Below, in pieces: positions 1-6,372 of a stretch of 12,308 nt of DNA. Positions within the stretch are counted from its first letter, which is position 1, and the number at the start of each line of letters is the position of its first letter. The stretch comes from Deltaproteobacteria bacterium (lineage in GTDB: Bacteria > SAR324 > JACQKK01). Where the stretch lies: assembly GCA_029858165.1 (NCBI GenBank), contig JAOUFO010000024.1, forward strand, positions 1 to 12,308. The letters run 5' to 3'. The notes under the pieces were generated by a model. It had not been told where the DNA came from, made no database searches, and saw nothing but the letters and a program-made list of their open reading frames with translations. Both the position numbers and the translations under genes were made by a program.

Positions 1-2
1 AG

Positions 3-59
3 GCGACACAATGCAAGGCGGTGCTGGTTGCTGGACAGGACGCAAAAGAAAGGCGGTGA
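3..59 (+). CDS. Possible 3' end of an upstream gene (partial)
   Basis: One frame reads ATQCKAVLVAGQDAKERR and stops at TGA 57-59, about 50 bases before the start of murA. It is open from the window edge. The fragment is too short to identify. In many bacteria prmC/hemK lies directly upstream of murA, but this tail does not clearly match the usual PrmC C-terminus, so no name is given. The frame could also be open by chance. Confidence 0.3.
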   Translation, partial: ATQCKAVLVAGQDAKERR

Positions 60-112
60 ACCCCGGCGGAAATCTCTGTCGGCTGTTTTTCATTCACATC
101 AGGATTCGTGCT

Positions 113-1405
113 TTGGAAAAATTCATTGTGGAAGGGGGCAACCCTGTTTCCGGGGAGATCATTCCTTCGGGCAACAAAAACGAGGCTCTGCCGGCCCTGG
201 CCGCCGTACTGCTGACCGATGAGCCGGTGATTTTGCGCAACATCCCGGATATCAACGACATCCGGGACATGATTTTGATGCTGGAAATGTTGGGGGTCCA
301 GGTGACCCGGCTGGATGGGACCACCTGGCGGTTTGAGGCCAAAGGGGAGTTGTCGGAACGGCCGGAATCCCACATTGCCCGCAGAATCCGGGGTTCTTTT
401 TTGATGGCCGCCCCGTTGCTGCACCGGGTGGGGTCGGTGATTCTTCCTTCCCCCGGCGGGGACCGCATTGGCCTGCGGCGTCTGGATACCCATCTGCTGG
501 TGTTGACCAAATTGGGGGCGGAGGTGGAAATCCGCACCGGACGGGTGTACCGGTTTACCCTGCCGCGGAACCGCTTTGAATCGGCCCCGATCTTTTTGGA
601 TGAAGCCTCGGTGACCGCCACCGAAAACGCCATCATGGCGGCGGTGGTGGCCAAGGGCACCACCTTTTTGGAAAACGCGGCCTGTGAGCCACACGTTCAG
701 GGGTTGTGCCACATGTTGGTTTCCATGGGCGCCCGCATAGAAGGCATCGGGACCAACCGGCTGACCATAGAGGGGGTGGACCGGCTGAAGGGGTGTGACC
801 ACACCCTGATGGCGGACCACACCGAGGTGGGGTCCTTCATCGGGCTGGCGGCGGTGACCGGCGGTGAATTGTTGATAAAAAATGCCGGGTTGGAAAACCT
901 GCGCATGACCCGCATGGTGTTTGGACGGCTGGGGGTGGAAACCGTGGCCGAAGGCCCCCACCTGAGGGTGCCCGCCAACCAGGAACTGGTGATCCGCATG
1001 GAATTGGAGGGAGCCATCCCCAAAATTGACGACGGCCCCTGGCCCGCGTTTCCCTCGGACCTCACCTCCATTGCCATTGTGGTGGCCACCCAATGCACCG
1101 GAACCGTGCTGGTGTTTGAAAAAATGTTTGAAAACCGGCTGTTCTGGGTGGACCGTTTGATGAGCATGGGGGCCAGGGTGGTTTTGTGTGATTTGCACCG
1201 GGTGGTGGTGGCGGGACCCTCCCGTCTCACACCGGCCACCATCACCACCCCGGATATCCGGGCCGGGATGGCGCTGCTGATTGCCGCCCTGGGGGCCAAA
1301 GGCACCAGCGAAATCCAGAACATCCACCAGATAGACCGGGGGTATGCCGCCATTGATACCCGCCTGAACGCGTTGGGGGCCAACATCCGCCGGGAGACGG
1401 TTTAA
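113..1405 (+). CDS. murA: UDP-N-acetylglucosamine 1-carboxyvinyltransferase (MurA), Asp-type active loop
   Basis: Catalyses the first committed step of peptidoglycan synthesis: transfer of enolpyruvate from PEP to UDP-GlcNAc in the cytoplasm. The chosen TTG start at 113 gives 430 residues (E. coli 419) beginning MEKFIVEGG. It has AGGA at 101-104, 8 nt upstream. An open frame extends to 11, but the added residues do not look like MurA. Visible family landmarks are Lys22/Asn23 in SGNKNEALP, Arg122 in the flexible loop, Asp316 in PAFPSDL (matching E. coli Asp305), Arg383 in DIRAG, and Arg409 in HQIDRGY (matching Arg371 and Arg397). The loop reads PGGDRIG, so the residue matching E. coli Cys115 is Asp117. 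This is the substitution known from mycobacterial, chlamydial and Borrelia MurA, which confers intrinsic fosfomycin resistance. The other key residues are intact, so the enzyme should be active. Confidence 0.96.
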   Translation: MEKFIVEGGNPVSGEIIPSGNKNEALPALAAVLLTDEPVILRNIPDINDIRDMILMLEMLGVQVTRLDGTTWRFEAKGELSERPESHIARRIRGSFLMAAPLLHRVGSVILPSPGGDRIGLRRLDTHLLVLTKLGAEVEIRTGRVYRFTLPRNRFESAPIFLDEASVTATENAIMAAVVAKGTTFLENAACEPHVQGLCHMLVSMGARIEGIGTNRLTIEGVDRLKGCDHTLMADHTEVGSFIGLAAVTGGELLIKNAGLENLRMTRMVFGRLGVETVAEGPHLRVPANQELVIRMELEGAIPKIDDGPWPAFPSDLTSIAIVVATQCTGTVLVFEKMFENRLFWVDRLMSMGARVVLCDLHRVVVAGPSRLTPATITTPDIRAGMALLIAALGAKGTSEIQNIHQIDRGYAAIDTRLNALGANIRRETV

Positions 1406-1487
1406 CTTGCTGCTTCCTTTGTGAAGGGAGACGGTGCAGCCTGCGGCTTCCCCCAAATCAAATGTTCCCCATCCCGTGATTCTTCTT

Positions 1488-2708
1488 ATGGCCAAACCCG
1501 CCCCCCGGATTCTTGCACTGATTTTGGGGGGCGGACTGCTTTTTGAGGGGGGGTGTTTCCCCGTGTTGGCCCAAACTCCCTCCGGCACTCCCAGCGGGTC
1601 AGATATTTTAAAGGATCAGGTCCAGTCCGCGGTCAAATCCTCGGTTGATTTTGACTTTGATTTTGACTTCGGATCGGAAAAGGGGGATGAGCCATCCCCC
1701 GAACCGGAAAAGGAAACCGGTTCGGAATCCACCGACAAAACCCAACAGGATTCCGCTGAAAAACAGGAACAAGAAAAACAGGAACAGCAGGAAAAAGAGA
1801 AGAAGGAAAAGGAACAGCAGGAAAAGAAAGAAAAAGAGAAGAAGGAAAAGGAAGAACGGGAAAAAAAAGAGAAAGAAGAAAAAGACCGGAAAGAACAGGA
1901 GGAACGGGAAAAAAAGGAACAGGAAGAAAAAGAAAAGAAAGAACGGGAGGAACAGGAAAAAAGGGAGGCCGAACGCCGAGACAGGGAAAAACAACAGCAG
2001 GAGGCAGAAGCCCTTAAAAATCCGGCGGAGCGCCCTGTTCCCCAAAAAGAGGCCAAACCTTTCACCGTGGTGGCGGGGGATATTCTGGCATTCGGCCATT
2101 TGCTGAAAGCCTCAGGTCCCATTGGCTCCCATCACCGCATCACCCTGTTGGATTCCCCGGACGGCACCCGGTTTGTGCTGTATGCCAGCCGCATCACCCC
2201 GGCTTTGGACCTGTGGGTGTTCACCCGGGGGGGGGAGGATCCTTTTGCCACCCCGGAGCCGCCCAAACACATCCGGCTGACCAACCGGGCCTGGTTGGAC
2301 CAGGTGGCTTGGGATGACAAATCCACCCTGCACATCCGGTGGAAAATGGAAGCCGCCACCGCCTACACGGTGGATACCCTGGTGCGGGTGGATGATCCGG
2401 ACAAGGTAGAGGATATTGAAACTCTGAAAGCCTATGACCCGGCCCGGGGGATTTATGCGGGGTTTGAAATCCGGGATTGGAAGCCGGGGGTTCACCGGTT
2501 TTCTTTGGTGGTGGGGCGGGTGTTTCAAAAAGAAAGCCGCAGAATCTATCCTGTCCGTTTTGGTGAGCGTTACACCCAACAAGCCGCCAGATTCGCCGTG
2601 ACCGATGTGGTGATCGGCCGGGAGGAGATCACCTATTCCACACGGAGCTGGCCGGAGGCGGCACCGGTTGTCCAAACCATCCCTTTGGGGCCGTTGGCGG
2701 AAAAATAG
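1488..2708 (+). CDS. Exported protein with Lys/Glu-rich long helix and unrecognised C-terminal domain
   Basis: Not recognised as a named family. From ATG 1488 (406 aa) the N-terminus is a textbook signal peptide: MAKPAPR, a hydrophobic core at about residues 8-28, and a likely cut VLA|QT. There is no good ribosome site before 1488. An in-frame GTG at 1434 has GGGAG 3 nt upstream and would add 18 residues (424 aa), so the start is uncertain. Next come a Ser/Pro linker, an acidic DFDFDFDF tract (residues 54-61), and about 85 residues of almost only Lys, Glu, Gln, Arg and Asp (91-175) with no hydrophobic heptad. The latter suggests a stiff single alpha-helix rather than a dimeric coiled coil. 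The last ~215 residues are an ordinary mixed beta-rich sequence beginning FTVVAGDILAF. The layout resembles TolA or TonB: membrane segment or signal, long charged spacer, C-terminal domain. That likeness is only architectural. A candidate terminator follows. Confidence 0.85.
   Translation: MAKPAPRILALILGGGLLFEGGCFPVLAQTPSGTPSGSDILKDQVQSAVKSSVDFDFDFDFGSEKGDEPSPEPEKETGSESTDKTQQDSAEKQEQEKQEQQEKEKKEKEQQEKKEKEKKEKEEREKKEKEEKDRKEQEEREKKEQEEKEKKEREEQEKREAERRDREKQQQEAEALKNPAERPVPQKEAKPFTVVAGDILAFGHLLKASGPIGSHHRITLLDSPDGTRFVLYASRITPALDLWVFTRGGEDPFATPEPPKHIRLTNRAWLDQVAWDDKSTLHIRWKMEAATAYTVDTLVRVDDPDKVEDIETLKAYDPARGIYAGFEIRDWKPGVHRFSLVVGRVFQKESRRIYPVRFGERYTQQAARFAVTDVVIGREEITYSTRSWPEAAPVVQTIPLGPLAEK
1647..1670 (+). 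repeat. 12-bp tandem repeat encoding (DF)4
   Basis: Two adjacent 12-base units, GATTTTGACTTT and GATTTTGACTTC, encode Asp-Phe four times. They differ only at the final wobble base. They lie in the linker between the signal peptide and the charged helix of the exported protein. Confidence 0.85.
1758..2013 (+). repeat. 256-base T-free, purine-rich low-complexity tract
   Basis: No T occurs on the + strand from 1758 to 2013. The tract is A and G with scattered C from CAG, CGG and GAC codons. It encodes the Lys/Glu/Gln/Arg-rich helix (residues 91-175) through imperfect short repeats of GAA, AAA, AAG, CAG and GAG codons. Such strand asymmetry arises from the amino-acid composition but also makes the segment prone to replication slippage. 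Confidence 0.9.
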
Positions 2709-2735
2709 CCCTGTTTCCCCGGCGGTCTTGGGGGC

Positions 2736-2768
2736 CACAGCCGTTCCAGGCCGTGTTTTGTTGTTTTT
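2736..2768 (+). terminator. Candidate Rho-independent terminator after the exported coiled-coil gene
   Basis: CACAGCC (2736-2742) pairs with GGCCGTG (2749-2755, one A-C mismatch) around the loop GTTCCA. It is followed at once by TTTTGTTGTTTTT (2756-2768). It lies 28 bases past the stop at 2708, where a terminator for this transcript would be expected. Confidence 0.5.
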
Positions 2769-2822
2769 GGGACGGATGGATTGACCGTCCTGCCGCCGGG
2801 CCGTTACACTGTTGAAAAACAT

Positions 2823-2848
2823 CCCCCCTGACGGATACCATCGGGGGG
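2823..2848 (+). other. GC-rich hairpin in the intergenic region
   Basis: CCCCCC (2823-2828) and GGGGGG (2843-2848) flank an inner stem GA/TC plus GG/CC with loop ATA (2835-2837). No T tract follows, so it does not look like a simple intrinsic terminator. It lies in the leader of the following TPR gene and could be a leader hairpin or chance pairing in G/C-run-rich DNA. Confidence 0.35.
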
Positions 2849-2937
2849 CCTTATCCGCCGGAGGTCCCGGTTGAAACGGGGGGCTGGAAGGTTCGCCCCT
2901 TTTGTCTCCACAATGGTTTCCCCTTTTTTTTGCCACC

Positions 2938-3789
2938 ATGCCCACCAGCCCTGAAGACCTGTTTTATCTGCTTTTCAAAAGAATCCCCCGGACGCTGATG
3001 GGAGGCAAGGCCCCCCTTTCTCCCGGTGAAACCTTGTACATGGCCCGCAAAAACGCCCGGGAGACCCCACGGAAAACCGCCCCCCTGGATTGGGCCGCAG
3101 CCCAGGACCTTCTGGGAAACGTGGCGGCAGGCTATGGAATGAAAAAATCCAGCCCGGCCCATTTGGAGGAGGCACTGGACGCATACCAAAAGTGCCTGGA
3201 AGTGGTTTCTGTGGAAGATCACCCTCTGGATTGGGCCATGGCCCAATACAACCGGGGAAGCACCCTGGTGGAACTTGCCCGTCTGACTGACACCCCCGAA
3301 AAACTCACCGATGCCGTAGAGGCTTTTGGTCAGGCCCTGCGGGGCTACACCCGCTCCGAGCGGCCTGTGGAATGGGGCATGACCCAAAACGCCCTGGGGT
3401 CCGCCTTAAGAAGCCTGGGCCGCATCCACAACAACCCGGCCCTGGTGGAGGATGCCGTGTGCGCCTTCCGGCTGTGCCTGGAGGAACGTTCCCCCCAAAC
3501 AGACCCTTTGGGGTGGGCCACCATCCAGAACAATCTGGCCAATGCCCTGAGCGACCTGGGGGAAATGGAAACCAAATCCCCGGCGCAAAAACCAGAAACC
3601 GGAAAGCAGGCGTCTGTTTTGGACCGGCTTTCTGAAGCCTTGGAGGCTTACATCCTGGCCCGCAGGGTGTATGAGGAGCAGAACCACCCGGAGTTTGCCG
3701 CCCTGGTTGAGGAAAACATCCAGATCACCACCCGGTTGATCAAAGCCCACCAGGATGGCCGCCATATCCGGGCCGCCCATAAAAATTAA
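2938..3789 (+). CDS. TPR-like repeat protein (about four ~47-residue repeats)
   Basis: A soluble protein of 283 aa from ATG 2938. An in-frame TTG at 2902 has GGAAGG 10 nt upstream and would give 295 aa. ATG is preferred although it lacks a visible ribosome site. The body consists of helical repeats each starting P-L-[DEG]-W-[AG]-x-x-Q-x-x-L/R-G. The repeat openings are APLDWAAAQDLLG, PLDWAMAQYNRG, PVEWGMTQNALG and PLGWATIQNNLA, and each unit ends in an amphipathic helix such as LEEALDAYQKCLE. This variant of the tetratricopeptide repeat is common in large CHAT-domain or caspase-associated TPR proteins, but no enzymatic domain is fused here. There is no signal peptide or membrane segment. TPR arrays bind protein partners; the partner is unknown. 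A hairpin with a T tract follows the stop. Confidence 0.85.
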   Translation: MPTSPEDLFYLLFKRIPRTLMGGKAPLSPGETLYMARKNARETPRKTAPLDWAAAQDLLGNVAAGYGMKKSSPAHLEEALDAYQKCLEVVSVEDHPLDWAMAQYNRGSTLVELARLTDTPEKLTDAVEAFGQALRGYTRSERPVEWGMTQNALGSALRSLGRIHNNPALVEDAVCAFRLCLEERSPQTDPLGWATIQNNLANALSDLGEMETKSPAQKPETGKQASVLDRLSEALEAYILARRVYEEQNHPEFAALVEENIQITTRLIKAHQDGRHIRAAHKN

Positions 3790-3797
3790 CACAGGCC

Positions 3798-3824
3798 AAC
3801 CCTTCCGGGTTTCCCCCTTTTTTT
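3798..3824 (+). terminator. Candidate Rho-independent terminator after the TPR gene
   Basis: AACCC (3798-3802), loop TTCC, GGGTT (3807-3811), then CCCCC and seven T (3818-3824), beginning 9 bases past the stop of the TPR gene. The five C residues between stem and T tract are non-ideal. An alternative longer pairing joins CAACCCT to AGGGTTG near 3832-3838. Either way the position fits the end of a transcript. Confidence 0.5.
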
Positions 3825-3835
3825 AAAAAACAGGG

Positions 3836-3863
3836 TTGCTTTTAAAACCGAATCGTCTATTAA
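3836..3863 (+). promoter_or_regulatory. Weak sigma70-like promoter candidate for the HTH-EIIA/clc operon
   Basis: TTGCTT (3836-3841), a 16-base spacer, and TATTAA (3858-3863), in a locally AT-rich stretch directly after a candidate terminator and just upstream of the operon. Matches to consensus are partial (3/6 and 4/6), so this is a positional suggestion. Confidence 0.3.
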
Positions 3864-3924
3864 AAGGCAGGGCCATTTTGCCATGGTGGCCCGGCCATCC
3901 ACCCTCACCGGAGTTGTGATTGTT

Positions 3925-4608
3925 TTGGACGAGATAAGCGTAAAAGAAGCATCTGAAATGCTGCGGGTTTCGGAGGAAACCCTGTTTCGCTGGATTCGCC
4001 AGGGGGTGGTCCCCACCTTTAAGCTGGGGGGGGAATACCGGTTTCACCGCCGGGACCTGGAAGAATGGGCGCAGCACAAAAGAATCAGCGCCGTAGGAAA
4101 AGATGGAGGCGCCACACCCGAAGGGGAGGAGGAAATCAACCTGCTTTCGGCTCTGGAACGGGGGGGGATTCATTACCGGGTGGAGGGGGGAGACCTGGAA
4201 ACGATTTACCGGCAGGTGGCCCTCCACCTGCCCTTTGGCAAGGACCAGGCCCCCCTGCGGGAGGTTCTGGCCCAGGACCTGTTGGAGCGGGAATCCCTGG
4301 CCTCCACCGGGGTGGGTTATGGGTTGGCGCTGCCCCACCCGCGCCATCCCCGGGATTGGGGTTTCGGCCAGCCGGTGGTGGGGGTGTTCTTTTTGGAAAA
4401 AGAGGTGGATATGCATGCCCTGGACGGCCGACCCGTTTATGTGTTGCTGGCCCTCATCTGTTCCACGGTCAAAGGCCACCTGAAAATGCTGACCCAGGTA
4501 TCCCATCTGATGAACAGTCAGGCCTCCCGGGATTTCTTCCGCACCCGTCCGGGGCGGGAGGATATTTTGGATTACATCCGCAAAACTCTTCCGGCCCCGC
4601 CCCAATGA
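3925..4608 (+). CDS. Excisionase-type HTH fused to PTS EIIA (fructose/PtsN-type) domain
   Basis: Predicted DNA-binding regulator sensing PTS phosphorylation. The TTG start at 3925 (GGAG at 3910-3913, spacing 11) gives 227 aa beginning MDEISVKEASEMLRVS, the usual opening of MerR/excisionase-like HTH proteins. An in-frame ATG at 3883 would add 14 residues. Residues 4-48 are the HTH (EETLFRWIRQGVVPTFKLGGEYRFHRRDLEEW), and a short linker follows. Residues ~70-227 match the EIIA-Fru/EIIA-Ntr fold. The phospho-acceptor candidate is His138 in GLALPHPRHP, matching the conserved PH of PtsN-type domains; HPr or an NPr-like protein would be the donor. The gene overlaps the CLC gene by ATGA at 4605-4608, implying coupled translation, so the regulator or its phospho-state may control the channel. 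No EIIB or EIIC is nearby. Which operator it binds is unknown. Confidence 0.88.
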   Translation: MDEISVKEASEMLRVSEETLFRWIRQGVVPTFKLGGEYRFHRRDLEEWAQHKRISAVGKDGGATPEGEEEINLLSALERGGIHYRVEGGDLETIYRQVALHLPFGKDQAPLREVLAQDLLERESLASTGVGYGLALPHPRHPRDWGFGQPVVGVFFLEKEVDMHALDGRPVYVLLALICSTVKGHLKMLTQVSHLMNSQASRDFFRTRPGREDILDYIRKTLPAPPQ

Positions 4609-6335
4609 TTTCATCTTTCCAAAATGAGCAGCCGGACCGGCAGATGAAATTCCAACGCACCTCCGCCAAAGAGGCCCTGGTGCTGATGGGGCTTGCAATC
4701 GGGGTGGGGATGGTCAGTGCGTTATCCGCCGTGGCGCTGAACCTGCTGGTGCATGGCAGCATTCCGATTTTGCGTCAATGGCAGGGCCAATGGTGGATGA
4801 TTTTCATTCCGGCCATCGGGGCGGCATCCGCGGCCTGGTATGTGAGGGGGTGGCTGAAGGACGACCTGGGCCACGGGGTGCCGGAGTTGATCCGGGCGGC
4901 CACTTTTGGAGGGGGGGCCTTGCGGCGGGATATGATCTGGTCCCGGCTGGTGGGCAGCTTTCTCACAGTGGCCAGCGGAGGCTCCTCCGGTTTGGAAGGC
5001 CCCATTGCCACCAGTGGGGCGGCCATCGGCTCCACCACGGCCAGCGTGATGGGATTGCATGAGCGGCGGCGGGTGTTGTTGTTGGGATACGGGGTGGCGG
5101 GGGCCATCGCGGCCATTTTCAATGCTCCGCTGACCGGCATGGTGTTTGCCCTGGAGGTGATTTTAAGGGAGTGGAGCGCGTTTTCCATTTTGCCAACCAT
5201 TGTGGCCGCGGTCTCCGCCACCCAGTTTTCCCGCATGATCATGGGCAATCAGATTGCCTTTCCCCATGAGGTGTTTGCTTTTGGCACCCTGGACCTGATG
5301 GCCTGTGTGTTGCTGGGGGCGGCCACCGGGTTGCTTTCGGTGTTGCTGGCCCGTAGCCTGACTTTTTGGGAGGGGGTGTTTGGAAAAATGCCATTCAAAC
5401 CGTGGGTGACTGCCGGGGTGGGGGGGCTGCTGGTGGGTGTTTTGGGGCTTTACATGCCATTGGTGCTGCACGACGGTTACGAGGCGATTCAGGGTTTCTT
5501 GGGCACCGCAACCGAAATGTCTTTGTGGTTGGTGGCTCTTTTTATTTTACTTAAATTTTTATCGGTGAACTTCACCCTGGCATCGGGGGGGGTGGGGGGG
5601 GTGTTTGCCCCCAGTCTGGTGCTGGGGTCGGCGTTGGGTTATGGCTACGGCCGGTTGTTAAAAATTGCCCTGCCCGGCATGGGGTGGGCCAGCCATTCGG
5701 CCTATGCCCTGGTGGGGATGGCCGGCATGGTGGCCGGGGTGATGCACGCCCCCCTGACCGGCATGTTCCTGGTGCTGGAAATCACCGGGGGGTACCGTTT
5801 GATCCTGCCGCTGATGATCACCGCTGTGCTGGCCATGCTGACCAGTTATTTTTTTGAGGCGGGGAGTGTATACACCCGGGGGCTGATCAAACGCGGAACC
5901 ATGGCTTCCAGGGGGTCCGATCTGCACCTGTTGCATACCATGGTGCCCCGGGAACTGCTGGATAAGGAAAACGTGGTGTTGCACGAAGGCATGCTGCTGG
6001 GTGAATTCGTGGAGGTGTTTAAAGAGGCCAAACGAAATGTGTTCCCCGTGGTTGAAAAAAGCTCCCACCGCTGGTTGGGGGTGGTTTATCTGGATGATAT
6101 CCGTCCCTACCTGTTTGACCAAAGCCTGTACGGGCTGATGACCATGGGCGAGATAATGCATATGGACCTGCCGATGATAGACGCCAGCGAACCGGTTCCC
6201 ACCGCGGTGCAAAAGTTTGAGGCATCCGGGGCGTGGAGTCTGCCGGTGGTGGAAGAAGGAAAGTTTTTGGGGATGATGAGCAAATCCACCCTGTTTGATC
6301 GTTACCGGCGGGAGTTGATTGTCCACACAGAATAA
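4605..6335 (+). CDS. CLC-family anion channel/transporter with C-terminal CBS pair
   Basis: Integral inner-membrane protein of 576 aa. ATG 4605 overlaps the stop of the upstream regulator (ATGA); ATG 4644 is an alternative. Family motifs appear in order: GHGVP at 89-93 (the GSGIP position), GGSSGLEGP with the gating-type Glu131, FNAPLTGMVFALEV, and ASGGVGGVFAPS in the second half. The second-half repeat of the motif reads MHAPLTGMFLVLEI. The transmembrane body covers roughly residues 20-440. Two CBS domains follow at about 445-505 and 512-572, which in relatives bind adenine nucleotides and modulate transport. The position of the internal proton glutamate (E203 of E. coli ClC-ec1) is Val185, as in animal CLC channels, so proton coupling may be lost or routed differently. 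Chloride is the likely substrate, but GHGVP rather than GSGIP leaves anion choice open. The gene converges on a HAD gene with 17 bases between stops. Confidence 0.93.
   Translation: MISSFQNEQPDRQMKFQRTSAKEALVLMGLAIGVGMVSALSAVALNLLVHGSIPILRQWQGQWWMIFIPAIGAASAAWYVRGWLKDDLGHGVPELIRAATFGGGALRRDMIWSRLVGSFLTVASGGSSGLEGPIATSGAAIGSTTASVMGLHERRRVLLLGYGVAGAIAAIFNAPLTGMVFALEVILREWSAFSILPTIVAAVSATQFSRMIMGNQIAFPHEVFAFGTLDLMACVLLGAATGLLSVLLARSLTFWEGVFGKMPFKPWVTAGVGGLLVGVLGLYMPLVLHDGYEAIQGFLGTATEMSLWLVALFILLKFLSVNFTLASGGVGGVFAPSLVLGSALGYGYGRLLKIALPGMGWASHSAYALVGMAGMVAGVMHAPLTGMFLVLEITGGYRLILPLMITAVLAMLTSYFFEAGSVYTRGLIKRGTMASRGSDLHLLHTMVPRELLDKENVVLHEGMLLGEFVEVFKEAKRNVFPVVEKSSHRWLGVVYLDDIRPYLFDQSLYGLMTMGEIMHMDLPMIDASEPVPTAVQKFEASGAWSLPVVEEGKFLGMMSKSTLFDRYRRELIVHTE
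5585..5601 (+). other. G8-T-G8 run (possible G-quadruplex) inside clc
   Basis: Eight G, one T, then eight more G on the coding strand, translated as part of the CLC GGVGG motif. It contains four GGG runs with very short linkers, so the + strand could form a G-quadruplex. It is also a slippage-prone homopolymer pair inside an essential motif. Confidence 0.7.
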
Positions 6336-6337
6336 TT

Positions 6338-6372
6338 CCCAGGGGGATCCGGTTACCCCCGGGCGGCTTTTT
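6338..6372. terminator. Candidate bidirectional terminator between clc and the HAD gene
   Basis: CCC (6338-6340), bulged A, GGGGG (6342-6346), a 9-base loop, CCCCC (6356-6360), GGG (6361-6363), then four bases and TTTTT (6368-6372) for the + strand. Read on the - strand the stem is followed by AATTATT. It spans the 3' ends of two convergent genes and includes the stop codon of the HAD gene. Confidence 0.5.

Noticed and set aside
1608..2122. Open frames on the - strand opposite the charged helix (Phe/Leu-rich and Ser/Phe-rich) and a + strand Lys/Arg-rich frame
   Set aside because: They are by-products of the T-free, purine-rich tract, which cannot contain stop codons on the + strand beginning with T. 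They lack a family pattern and oppose or overlap a gene with a clear signal peptide.
2112..2945. 277-codon open frame on the - strand
   Set aside because: Antisense to the exported protein gene. The translation is Pro/Gly/His-rich without domain pattern, as expected for the complement of GC-rich coding DNA.
4065..4604. N-terminal extension of the CLC frame upstream of 4605
   Set aside because: It runs out of frame through the HTH-EIIA gene, is Gly/Pro-rich and shows no membrane or family pattern. The ATGA overlap at 4605 gives a natural start.
3823..4698. 291-codon open frame on the - strand
   Set aside because: Antisense to the HTH-EIIA gene, whose domains and active-site His are clear; its own translation shows no motif.
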